Source of the DNA: Dryocosmus kuriphilus
Lineage: Eukaryota; Arthropoda; Insecta; Hymenoptera; Cynipidae
Direction of reading: 5' to 3'
Assembly: GCA_038277395.1 (NCBI GenBank)
Contig: CM076196.1
Location: 32,443,935 to 32,507,934, forward strand
DNA: 64,000 nucleotides
In this document: positions 36,151-46,124 of the stretch, piece by piece
How the letters are laid out: each line of letters starts with the position of its first letter
Position numbering within the stretch: the first letter of the stretch is position 1
Made by a program: the position numbers and the translations under genes
Notes under the pieces: model-generated
What the model was told of the DNA's origin: nothing
Database searches by the model: none
Seen by the model: only the letters and a program-made list of their open reading frames with translations

Positions 36151-36547
36151 TTAGATATCGACCCAAAGTTTTCGATACAAATTGTTTAAAGTTAAACTAC
36201 TGTCGTTGAAATAATTTAATCTCGAATCTGTGTAATGCGACTTTGATTGAAGAAGACTCTGGCAGTGTTGAAGGATCATTTCTTTTAAATTTTCTGTTAA
36301 TTTCGTGAATTGATCCGAAGTTTTTCCCCGATTATCTTTCAAACTAACATTATTTTTTTTTTTCGTGAACCGTTATTAATCTGGCCCTCTTTATGCCAAA
36401 AACACCGAGTAAAAACTTTTGGCAAATCTCGAATTCGTCGTTCGCTTTGAACTGATTAGGAAAATAGTAATCCCACCTTACATTTTTCACAGGATGATTA
36501 TTCTCATCAATAGTAGTAAACTTTCTTTGCTTCATCATTGTAATCAA
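36151..36547 (-). pseudogene. Fragment of a widespread TE-encoded protein family
   Basis: 36547-36350 reads MMKQRKFTTIDENN...WDYYFPNQF..., then EICQKFLLGVFGIKRARL. 36342-36151 reads DNRGKTSDQFTKLTENLKEM, then HCQSLLQSKSHYTDSRLNYF. The order [VE]C-x-x-FL-x-x-x-GI, then D-x-RGK, then a S-HY-x-x-x-R/S-x-x-YF block is one I recognise from multi-copy, transposon-associated proteins of arthropods. The two halves are out of frame, and the break coincides with an 11-base T run (36353-36363), a likely slippage site. The end of the frame lies at the inner edge of the left terminal repeat. Only a C-terminal half is present. Confidence 0.5.
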
Positions 36548-37328
36548 TATAACATTTTGTGACGTATAATTCCCAAATCCCCAAAAATTTTCATGTAATT
36601 TTTTCTGATGTTGGCTTTAGATTTTCAGGAAACATTTTTTTTTTGAGCAACAGGGAATAGTGACTTTCAACTCTTTCGCAGGCACGGATTTTCCAGTACA
36701 CAGTGAAACATACTCTTCTCCCTCTAAAATTCATAGCCAAAAATGTAAATAGTTAATAAAAAGAAAATTTAAAAAACTCAGTATTAAGCCTAATAAAAAG
36801 AATATTCATAAGTAAGATTTCGAATATTAAAATAGGGCGCACTCGAATTGGGCACACGGTCAACCACCCTCAGAATCTAAGAAAACATTGTAGCGATGTA
36901 AATTTTCAATGCCAAGTTAAAAATATTATTAAACAGCTGGAAAAGGGGTTACGGGATGTGGGGTACTTCTATCTTCAGACACTTGGTAATGGCCAAATTG
37001 GTTTTTTAAAATGCATAAGAACACTTGAAAATACATTAAAACACTTGGAAATGGGGAAATTACCTTGTTCTTTAAAATAAAGTACTGAATATACTCGTAA
37101 AATTATATTACAAATGATTACTTTTGTCACGAGCGGAACTGGAGTGCACCGACTTAAGCAGGGTTAGGCGTCATTGTTCTCTAGTCCTGTGCCGAATTCG
37201 GGCCAAAATTTTAGAGGGCCCACCGACTAGCAGGTCAAACACGGACCGTGTGCCGAATTCGGGTGCACCGTTAAAATAAACTACGTGCGATATCTCGAAA
37301 AAAGCACCAAAAATATATATCTTATCTA

Positions 37329-38209
37329 TGTTACGGACAATGAACGGAATCGGCAATGTCGGAGAATGGCCGGTCATTGACGACAATGCCCGGCGCCATT
37401 GGGCATTGTTGACAACGGCCGGGAATTGTCAACAGTGTCCACTGCCGTCGGGCATTGTCTATTACAGTCGGTAGACTCACTTCATTTCGGACATTGGCCG
37501 GTCATTGATGACAATGCCCAGCCGTCTACGGGCATTGTTGTCAAAATCGGAAATCTATCTGTCTCGATTCTTTCAAAATTAGTTATATTTAACAACAGGA
37601 ATATTTTCCTTGATTTTATCAATTATTTTTGAGAATAGTATGAAGGCGCTTTGAAGAGGTAAATCGATTTGTCGCGACGGTCGAAATCTGAAGCTAGACA
37701 GATTTTATTGCTTTTTGAAGGATAAGGAATCTGGACAATGAAACTATAAGTTACGCAACTCGCGAGCAGTTCGATGGTAAAATACGTGAAATGCTAGACA
37801 AAAAACGGATAACAATAATTTTACCTTAAATCGGGAACAGTACGAGAATATAATCATTTCTATCAAAGAGATCAAGAGAAAAGCGATTTTCTTATTATTA
37901 TTATTGTGGTTGTAATTATTGGGTCTGGAGAGGGGGTTGGAGGGGGCTTGAAATTGTGGGGAGGGGGCCGAAAAATGAGGGGGAGAGTTTCTTGAAAACT
38001 CATGATTAAACATTGGCCACACACTTTCGGACATTGTTGACAATGCCCGGCCAATGTCCGATGTAATATTAGTTCTTCAACATTGGCCGAGACCCGTGGG
38101 CATTGTCGACAATGACCGGGAGATGTCAACAATGCCTGACATCTGCGGGCATTGTCGACAATGGCCGGGCGTTGTCGACAATGCCCGATTCCGGTCTTTG
38201 GCCGTAACA
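37329..38209. mobile_element. 881-bp nested palindromic element with GACAATGCCC arrays
   Basis: Ends TGTTACGG and CCGTAACA, with TCTA on both sides (37325-37328, 38210-38213), a 4-bp TSD. Both arms (~250 bp) are filled with variants of GACAATGCCCGGC and GGGCATTGTCGACAATG in alternating orientation, giving many small palindromes. The GC-rich arms contrast with the AT-rich centre, which has a purine-rich stretch GGAGAGGGGGTTGGAGG (37928 on). No coding frame; non-autonomous. Confidence 0.8.
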
Positions 38210-38213
38210 TCTA

Positions 38214-38790
38214 TATATAGGTATAACATTCATCAATAATTAATAACTTATTAACTTATACAGAACGCAAAAAAACAATAATCAATCATTTATCACGCAA
38301 TATTACATACCTTGTTTCGACATTTTTTGAAAATATTGCGTTTCCATAATTTTTCATTTCTTGTATGTTTTCGTCCTATCTGTAATTTTTTCGGGCTTGC
38401 GATTTTCAAATATCACATATTAAACTAGTATTTGACGGTGATCTATTTTAATGATGCGAAAAACTAAGGATTAATATATTCTTAATCAACTTATTTCGAA
38501 ATAAGTTGGAGAGAACAATCTCGTTTTCATCAAGTTAATTCGGCGACTAGTGGATAAAATAAGTAAAGAATCTAAACACACAGGACTTGAATAACCTAAA
38601 CCAAAACAACGAAGAATGTTTGTAAACGAAACATGCCCGCACAGAAAAAGGCTGGACTTATTTTTGCTGCTTCTTATATTTTTCAGATCTCAATTCAAGC
38701 CTCGTCGGGGCAATTTCATGTAATTGTATTTTGATTAAAAACTCAATTTAAGTCCTTTTTGGATAAAAAATGCTGCCTCTCAATTTTGGG
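38214..38790. other. Interior of the 4-kb element, no gene seen
   Basis: AT-rich DNA between the nested element and the right terminal repeat. I see no protein family signature, and short frames are unsupported. Confidence 0.35.
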
Positions 38791-40487
38791 TCGATATCTG
38801 ACGCAAAATATGCCCAGATTTTTTTTATACGAAGGTTTTAAATATTTAATTATTTAAAAGTCGAGTCCTGTATAGGCGAACGCAGGCAAACGTAGAGAAA
38901 CACGTCAATCTGCTCACGATTCATTCGTAGACTGCGTCGCATGCTTTCTTACAAAATGTATAATTCAGTTAATTTTCAATGAATCGATCTGGAAATTTCC
39001 AGAAATCTTCCCTCAATACTGAGGAACAAATGTCTCACTGGAAGTAGTTTCAAACTTAAAAGTTCCCTGCAGACTTTTTGTCGGCGAATCTAAAAAAACG
39101 TGATTACCGACTGGCCTAAATTTGCAATTAAATATTACAAAAAATAGACAATTTTCAGTTTTTTCCTTATCTTGTGAGCATGGCCAGGGTATACTGCATA
39201 TATGTACCAATTCTTAAACAGTTTTAATAATATTTGCTTAACTTGTGACGATTTATGTTCTAAAAAATAATTAAAGGGGACAAATTTTCTTCACATTTTA
39301 ATTATTATTATTAAAAATATTCCTCGGATAGAAGAGATTTAAATGGAAAAAAGTTCCGTCTCGTCATTCTCTATACTTTAGTATTTTTAAAAATTAAAAT
39401 TTTGGAACATAACAATTTCCATATCATCATCCGGTTGGACAATATTTCTACGCGTTTTCGAGCGTTGAGTCGGTTATTGTATCCGGACCCAAGATTGTTA
39501 CAGAACGAAGCCCCATTGTACTGCCGTTTTTCAAAATAGTTACAGTCATTTTAGAGGATGGAAAGGCTAATGCATCTGCAATTTTTTCTGAACTTTGACC
39601 TAAGTATAAATTTTTTCTTCTGGATTTTCTTTCTTCTTTTAATTCTTTAACAGCCAGCCCTTTATGGTCTTCTATCTCATTTTTTACGCTTAATCGGACA
39701 ATCAGTCACTGTTAGAGATACTTATTAATGCTTCAAGTGGTTTTAAATTGTTGAAACTATTTATTATTATTTATTTTTAACTTTCTCCCGAAAATAGGCA
39801 GAGAAGTTGCAATAGCACTTTCTTCAATCACAATATCATTTTTGCTTTGTGCTATGAGCTTGATAAGTAATGTTTTATCGACAGTTGCAGGTTTTTCACG
39901 GCCTTGTAACGACGCCATGTTTTTCGAATTACCAAACACACTTTAAACGACACTTTCTTATTTGTAAAAGTAAACTCGATCTATGAAATTGTCATAATGA
40001 CACAATCAACCAGTTCACTTGCAATAAAATCAAACAATTATTAAAAGTTTTCGGAATGTATCATCTCGCGAACGTGGATGTTACTCTGACAAAAGACTTT
40101 CGGCTCGCGCTTTAGAAACGACTGGTCAAAACCAGTGATCCCATATTTGAAACGAGATGCCCTCGCACACAAAGAAAGCTCTATGCCCGTGTGAAAAGAG
40201 TGGTGGTAATACTGGTGGTAACTTCTCCTCTTCTGAATATGAAAACACGAAGGCGCACGATTGCCAGTCGGGAACCTTCGGCGGTTTCTATTTATATCTC
40301 GCCGAGAAAGAAAATAAGGAATTGAAGAAATAAGAGATTAGAGGTTTTGCCTTTCGCGCGATTTTAATTTCTTGTATGAGTGGATTTTGAGGTTACGTTT
40401 TTCAGGTGTTTATAATAGTGATAATTTACACTAATATATACATACATACATATGTGTATATATATGTCTCTCTATATTATAAAAAGA

Positions 40488-40700
40488 TCTCGCCGCCGCC
40501 GCCGCCGCCGTCGCCGTCGTGTCAGGAATCCAGCTCCCTTCCCCTGACCCCCTTCTCCCTTCCCCACTCGCCATTATCCCGTCCCGTCACCCCCTTCCCC
40601 TCTCGCCCTCCTCTCTTCCCCTCAGCCCTTCCCCTCACCCCTTCCCCTTCCCCTCACCCCCTTCTTCCTTTTTCCTTATTATCCCCTTTGACCTGTGACC
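40488..40700. repeat. (GCC)n followed by long pyrimidine tract
   Basis: GCCGCCGCCGCCGCCGCC near 40493, then ~150 bases dominated by CCCCTTCCCCT/CACCCC. It lies just inside the Helitron 5' end. The proline/serine-rich frame at 40406-40705 is a by-product of this composition. Immediately downstream TTTGACCTGTGACC and two more TTGACC-like sites occur (40687-40725). Confidence 0.7.
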
Positions 40701-41267
40701 ATTGACTTTGGACCTATTTGACCCGCATGGGCACATAACCCCGTGAAAAAAAAACACCCTCACCACTATGTGTGTGACAAAAGTTGATCCACCTTGACTA
40801 TATTTAACGTGATCTATCTATTATCCTTAAATTGATTTGGTTTTTGGTTTTTAGCCAATTTCAATGAAATTAGATCGTGAATTTAATAAATGACGTAATT
40901 TCAATGAAATTGTTTCCGAGATGCACTACGTGGAAGTAACCAATATTGCATTTCAAACTGTAAAGAAATTGTATTAATTGGTTTATACATGTACCTAAAA
41001 ATTACGGTATTATTATTATTATATATATATTATATATAAAATTATTATAATATTGAAATTTTAACTGGAATTTTCACTATGGCGACAAAGAAGTTGTCCT
41101 CCTAAAAGTAAAAGACTTAAATCCATTGATTCTTCCTGGAGGATAGTAATATGACTGGAATTTTGAACATTAATACCAATGCTGGAATTGTCTAAACAAA
41201 ATATATATATTATATCTATTAGCGATATATAAATTTTTTTTTTTTTAAGTTTAATTTTAAAATTATT

Positions 41268-41700
41268 TACCATTATCATATAGACTTCCAAGAATTTCAA
41301 TTTTTTGTCCTTGAATTATATTAAAATTTGGTGTCACATTAAAAATATTAACTATTAATTTATACTTTCCATTTGTGATACTGCCTAAATATTGATTCGC
41401 TTTTTTATGCTCAGGAATAAATTCATCTCTGAAAAAACCTTCAATTTCTATGTATAAAATTTATATAAAGAGAATTTTAATTTAATCAATTAGTAATTCG
41501 TTAATTAATCAATTTACTTATAAGTCCTGAACTTTGAAGAATAATTTTCTTTCCAAATTTGATTTTTTTAACTTCTCCTTGATTTTGTTCGATATTAAAA
41601 AATCCAATGTTCGTTATTTTTGAATTATTTGTTAACAGTAATTCATAATGAAGATTTCCGTTATTATAATTCGAACTTGGTTTTGCCGTCATATTAACAT
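41268..41700 (-). pseudogene. Possible OB-fold (RPA-like) exons inside the Helitron
   Basis: On the minus strand 41700-41530 reads NNGNLHYELLLTNNSKITNI then GFFNIEQNQ...FGKKIILQSSG. After an intron-like gap with acceptor TTTTTTCAG, 41437-41268 reads RDEFIPEHKKANQYLGSITN then GKYKLIVNIFNVTPNFNI and KIEILGSLYDNG. Alternating hydrophobic strands of this type, next to a Helitron helicase, suggest the RPA-like single-strand-binding protein some Helitrons carry. This is inference from pattern only. Confidence 0.3.
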
Positions 41701-41727
41701 AACATATTACATTAACGTAACATATTA

Positions 41728-42280
41728 CAGTGTAGATTACGCAAAAAATAAAGGAGTTGACCAAATTGATGAGGATGTTCAGTTAAATTTTCCTATTGAA
41801 TATTTAAATTCGTTGAAATTTCCAGGTTTACCAATTCATAAATTAACTTTAAAAATTGGCGCAATTGTAATGCTGATAAGAAATTTAAGTATTAATGATG
41901 GGCTTTGTAATGGAACACATTTGAAAATTTTACAATTACATAAATTTAATATTAAAGTTATGGTTATTACTGGTACTAAAAAGGGAACTACGGCTTTCAT
42001 ACCAAGAATAATTTTAGATTCTGGGGAATTTTCTTATTTACCATTTATTTTATATAGAAGACAATTTCCAATTTTTTTAGCTTTTGCAATTACAATAAAT
42101 AAATCTCAAGGTCAAAGTTTCGAAAAATTAGGAATATTCTTTCATAGATCTTTATTTTCTCATGGACAATTATATATAGCTCTATCCAGATGTAAAAATC
42201 CTGATAAATTGTTTATTGAGAATAAATCAGAAGATGATACAAATATTAAAAATATTGTTTGGAAAGAAATTTTTGATTAA
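41728..42280 (+). pseudogene. Helitron RepHel, C-terminal helicase fragment
   Basis: Encodes FPGLPIHKLTLKIGAIVMLI, RNLSINDGLCNGTHL, AFAITINKSQGQSFEKLGIF and HGQLYIALSRCKNPDKL, ending at TAA 42280. These are the last PIF1-type superfamily-1 helicase motifs in their normal order, including the nINDGLCNGT and INKSQGQ motifs characteristic of Helitrons. The frame is open, but the Rep nuclease and helicase motifs I-III are missing. A helicase of this kind would unwind DNA during rolling-circle-like transposition; this fragment cannot. Confidence 0.85.
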
Positions 42281-42781
42281 AAATTAACTATGTTCTCTTG
42301 GTCTTATATATTTTTTAAAATATATATAATATTAAATAAAGTTTCTGTTTATTAAATTTTAATAAACAGAACTTTTTTAAACTTTTTTCTCAGTGTCTAA
42401 AATATATAATATATGAACAATTTAATATAATTTTTGTTACAGATTTTTGAGATGCAATATTGATTACTTCCACGTAGTGCATCTTGGAAACGATTTCATT
42501 GAATTTTAAGTGAATTGTAGAATATAATGATCACTCATAAATATAGTGATAATGAAAGATATTAAATAAATATAAAATTAAATATATTATAAAATATATA
42601 ATTAATATATTATATAATATAATATATTAATTAAATTATTAAATATACATTCAATGAAATTAGCAAAAAATCAATAAATTAGATAATAATATAAAAATTA
42701 GAAATTCATCAAAATTCATCAAAATTTTGTCAGAATGGAGGGTAGGCGCGCGAAGCGCGCAGGGGGGCGAAGCCCCCCTTG

Positions 42782-42786
<5 letters not shown>

Positions 42787-42838
<52 letters not shown>

Positions 42839-43131
42839 TCTGTCGAAAAGTTATTCACACTTCTTAAATTTTTTTAAAAACTATTGATATATAAATATTT
42901 CCAGATAGATTTATAACATAAATATTTATCTATCTAGACAATTTTTTAATAATTTATGTTCTTATCGGTAAAATGCATGTCGTCTTATTTCCCTTGAAAG
43001 ACAGCATATAATTGAAAGTACAGAAGTTCCATGATCCACAATGAAAAACTGAACCTACATAAAAAGTAATTATATATATATTTATTATTTTATATTATAT
43101 TTATATTTATTATTTTATGTATGTATATATG

Positions 43132-43203
<72 letters not shown>

Positions 43204-43510
43204 TGGTTACCTTTTTGTCAAATGTCATAACTTATTACACTTTGTTTCTTCCTTCGTGTAACAACGGTAATTTAGATTTCCTTTTAATAATTCACTTTTA
43301 CAGTACCTATTAATATAGTGACATGATATGAATTTAAAAAAGTTAAACAATTTTCAAACAATAAGATATATTTATAAAGAGTTTTCCTAATATTTGACGT
43401 AATTATTTACTTATTTTATTCAATTACTGACCAAGAAAGGTATAAAACTTTAATTCAAACGTCATTAAGTAACCTCGAACTTAAATGTAGGTAAAATAAC
43501 ATTGGTTTGT

Positions 43511-43575
<65 letters not shown>
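42787..43575. repeat. Three (TA)n microsatellites and spacer
   Basis: Runs of TA at 42787-42834, 43136-43197 and 43516-43574, separated by AT-rich sequence without a gene. The first adjoins the Helitron 3' end. Confidence 0.9.
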
Positions 43576-43579
<4 letters not shown>

Positions 43580-43862
43580 AACTAAATTTATATTTATTAA
43601 TATAACCATATTAATATAACCATAAACAGTGGTTTTGTACAATAAACAGATTTAAATTTTCGCGCGTCAACTGCGATTACGATCGTCGAAGGTTCCCGAC
43701 TGGCAATCGTGCGCCTTCGTGTTTTCATTTTCAGAAGAGGAGAAGTTACCACCAGTATTACCACCACTCTTTTCACACGGGCATAGAGCTTTCTTTGTGT
43801 GCGAGGGCATCTCGTTTCAAATATGGGATCACTGGTCAAAACATGCAATCTTAGATATACAC

Positions 43863-43972
43863 TTGCGCGACACATGAATATGTGTCGATATGTTTTGATT
43901 TCGCTCCCGTGTATATGTATATATTTCTATGCCTAAAAACAAAACACGCGAGTGAAATCAAAACATATCGAA
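43863..43972. repeat. Two adjacent hairpins
   Basis: CGACACAT/ATGTGTCG near 43867-43886, then TCGATATGTTTTGATTTCGC mirrored by GAAATCAAAACATATCGA (43885-43972) with a ~35-base loop. Downstream, GAGCCAGTGGTAGGGGTACC (43988 on) faintly resembles a tRNA-type A box, but no B box follows; not called a SINE. Confidence 0.5.
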
Positions 43973-44067
43973 GCACGCCCTCAAGGGTGAGCCAGTGGTA
44001 GGGGTACCTCCGCCTGGAGAAGGTGCAAACTACTCAAAGAGCGGACCTTATGAACCGATCAAAATAT

Positions 44068-45624
44068 CAGGGATGCTACTCCGTCCCCTTTTTTCCCTAA
44101 TCCCCTTTTTTCCCCCTTTTCCCCTTTTTTTCCCCCTTAAATTTGTAAAGTCTCCTTAAAACCCTAAAATCCAGAATTTGAACCCAATTTTACCATTTTT
44201 CCCTTTATTTTATAAAGTACTTGTAATTTACACATTGTACATAATCCGTTTAAAAAAAAAACAGATTGCTTCAGCTTAGATATTTCAGATTTTGCAGTTA
44301 AAATCTATTCCTATTTTCACAAAAGTGACTTGCGCTGTGAGGAATATAGTAAAATTCAAGAAGATTTAAAATTACCACCTGATGTTTTTATAGTGCACTG
44401 TAGTACAAGGTGGCTCTCATTAGGTCCAGCAGCGGAAACAATTGTAGAACAGTTACCAGGCTTAGAAGAGTATTTTTTAAGACATGTACCAAAGAAGTAT
44501 CCAAAGACTCTAGATAAGAAAAATTATTTAGACATCAAAGATTATTTAAAAAACCCGGCTTTGAAAAGTAACTTGCAATTTATCGCTTACTCGGGTAAGA
44601 TTTTCACAAAAGAATTTACATTGTTGTTTCAAAAAGAGGAACCTCCTATCCACATCTTGTAATCCCAACTAAAAAATTTGACTTTGTTACTATTATCGAG
44701 CGTAGAAGAACCGGATGTTTTACAAGAGATGAGGTTTGATCAAACTGATTTCAAGTCTTTTCTAATCAAATTTGATCATTTTGTTGATTTGAAAAACGTT
44801 CACTGCGGAGAAAAGGCTCGAGATTCCATGAAGAAGTACACTCAGAAGGATAAATCGGTTCTACAGTTAGAAATCAAAAACTTTTTTATTAAATCAGTGA
44901 AGTATCTTACTCTTAAAATTAAAGACTTCACGAAAATGAAGTATTTTAAATGCCTTTCACCTGAAAATATCAATGACACCGTCAGTATTACTTACATTAC
45001 AAAAATAGCAGGATTGTTACTATTGAAAGATGTTGATACTGATGAAGTTTCAACTGAGTGGAAATTACTTCAACAAGACGAAGATGTTCGCTTCTCGTTG
45101 AATAAAAACGAAAGAATAGATGATTATTGGAATCATATTTTTTCGCTAAATACGACTTCTAACTGCAGATGCCCGATTTTAAAATACGTTGTCCAGAATG
45201 CTTTGGCTATAACTCATGGAAGTGCAGATGTTGAGAGAGGTTTCTCTAAATCGGGTCAAATTTTAACGGTTAAAAATTCGAATATGATTGAGCGAACACT
45301 TAACGCTAAACTAGCAATTGTTGATGGCTTAAAGCAATATGGCTTTCAAATTCACAAAGTACCAATAACGAATGATCTGTTAAAACGTGCGCGACATGCT
45401 CGTTAATCATACTTAGCGTATTTAGAAAAAAAAGCGACTTGACTCAAAAATGTTGCTAAGCAGGCTGCCGAAGCAGAACAATGTGAAAAAGAAAAGGTGT
45501 TATTAGCTAGTATTACTGAGGAGAAAAAGGACATTCTAACTTTAGAGGCTAATCTACAAAATACTGATAAAGCCTATGCTGAAGCTACCAAAAATTCTGA
45601 GGCAATACTAAAAACTTTGAAAAG
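44068..45624 (+). mobile_element. hAT element copy 2, cut by the assembly gap
   Basis: Starts CAGGGATGCTAC (44068), followed by CCCCTTTTTTCCC-type runs and then the transposase remains. It matches element copy 1 over 45187-45624 against 1-444 with only a few substitutions. The gap begins inside the coiled-coil tail, so the 3' TIR is lost. Confidence 0.75.
44289..45406 (+). pseudogene. hAT transposase, C-terminal two-thirds
   Basis: First block to 44662: FIVHCSTRWLSLGPAAETIV, the TRW region of hAT proteins, then LKSNLQFIAYSGKIF. It stops at TAA (44660). A second block (44678-45406) has DSMKKYTQKDKSVLQLEIKN and ends with the dimerisation motif NALAITHGSADVERGFSKSG. The 5' third, including the first catalytic Asp and any BED finger, is absent; the reading begins shortly after the 5' TIR, so the element is internally deleted. 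The coiled-coil tail continues at 45497-45624 in another frame. Confidence 0.7.
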
Positions 45625-46124
45625 NNNNNNNNNNNNNNNNNNNNNNNNNNNNNNNNNNNNNNNNNNNNNNNNNNNNNNNNNNNNNNNNNNNNNNNNNNNN
45701 NNNNNNNNNNNNNNNNNNNNNNNNNNNNNNNNNNNNNNNNNNNNNNNNNNNNNNNNNNNNNNNNNNNNNNNNNNNNNNNNNNNNNNNNNNNNNNNNNNNN
45801 NNNNNNNNNNNNNNNNNNNNNNNNNNNNNNNNNNNNNNNNNNNNNNNNNNNNNNNNNNNNNNNNNNNNNNNNNNNNNNNNNNNNNNNNNNNNNNNNNNNN
45901 NNNNNNNNNNNNNNNNNNNNNNNNNNNNNNNNNNNNNNNNNNNNNNNNNNNNNNNNNNNNNNNNNNNNNNNNNNNNNNNNNNNNNNNNNNNNNNNNNNNN
46001 NNNNNNNNNNNNNNNNNNNNNNNNNNNNNNNNNNNNNNNNNNNNNNNNNNNNNNNNNNNNNNNNNNNNNNNNNNNNNNNNNNNNNNNNNNNNNNNNNNNN
46101 NNNNNNNNNNNNNNNNNNNNNNNN
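45625..46124. other. Assembly gap (500 N)
   Basis: Exactly 500 N, so the length is a placeholder. It falls inside a repeat with a near-identical copy at the start of the window, the usual reason for a scaffold join to fail. Frames running through it are meaningless. Confidence 1.

Larger units (their letters stand above)
35472..39493. mobile_element. 4.0-kb element with ~0.7-kb inverted termini, 4-bp TSD
   Basis: The left end ATGGTCCGGATACAATAACC and the right end GGTTATTGTATCCGGACCC are inverse, and the similarity runs inward ~690 bp on each side (to about 36160 and 38790). ATTG occurs at 35468-35471 and 39494-39497, while the uninterrupted copy near 17308 has CTCAATTGTTACAG once; this supports a 4-bp TSD. 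The interior holds a minus-strand protein fragment (36151-36547) and a nested element (37329-38209). A 4-bp TSD would fit a Sola-type transposase, but the family is not proven. Confidence 0.8.
33916..39960 (-). pseudogene. Peptidase-like TE-associated gene, copy 2, split by a 4-kb insertion
   Basis: The 3' part is 33916-35467 and the 5' part 39498-39939. The likely start is ATG at 39918 (MASLQGREKPATVDKTLLIK), followed by a Lys/Arg-rich segment and FPSSKMTVTILKNGSTMGL. Reading across the insertion site gives RSVTIEKKGYSFTFTFALDSLVQII. The Cys of copy 1's CALDS is Phe here. A deletion near 34330 removes the HY-QAV...FDDF catalytic segment, and the frame between is broken (stop after HVLEHGI, minus strand near 35300). 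The second copy is thus clearly dead, but it supplies the N-terminal sequence that copy 1 lacks. Confidence 0.55.
40467..42780 (+). mobile_element. Helitron remnant
   Basis: The left end reads TCTCTCTATATTATAAAAAG, like the TC-TATATTATA starts of animal Helitrons. The right end has two consecutive short hairpins, GCGCGCGAAGCGCGC (42746-42760) and GGGGGGCGAAGCCCCCC (42762-42778), followed by TTG. Both outer flanks are (TA)-rich, suitable for A/T insertion. The last bases CTTG deviate from the usual CTRR. It encloses a helicase fragment on the plus strand and possible OB-fold exons on the minus strand. About 2.3 kb, far shorter than an autonomous element. Confidence 0.65.
40133..43834. mobile_element. 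hAT-type non-autonomous element with perfect 8-bp TSD
   Basis: Ends CAGTGATCCCATATTTGAAA and TTTCAAATATGGGATCACTG are inverted and the arms continue ~160 bp (to ~40293 and from ~43676). GTCAAAAC flanks both sides (40125-40132, 43835-43842). The CAGTG start and 8-bp TSD are the hAT hallmarks. The body is mostly a later Helitron insertion plus (TA)n runs, so the element may have been short before. The open frame at 43597-43875 is TIR read-through. It sits just upstream of the start of the peptidase-like gene, copy 2. Confidence 0.85.

Noticed and set aside
40406..40705. Pro/Ser-rich 99-codon frame
   Set aside because: Composition artefact of the GCC and CCCCTTCC tracts just inside the Helitron 5' end.
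43988..44060. tRNA-derived SINE head or tRNA gene
   Set aside because: Only a weak A-box-like stretch; no B box, no cloverleaf and no poly-A or TSD could be traced.
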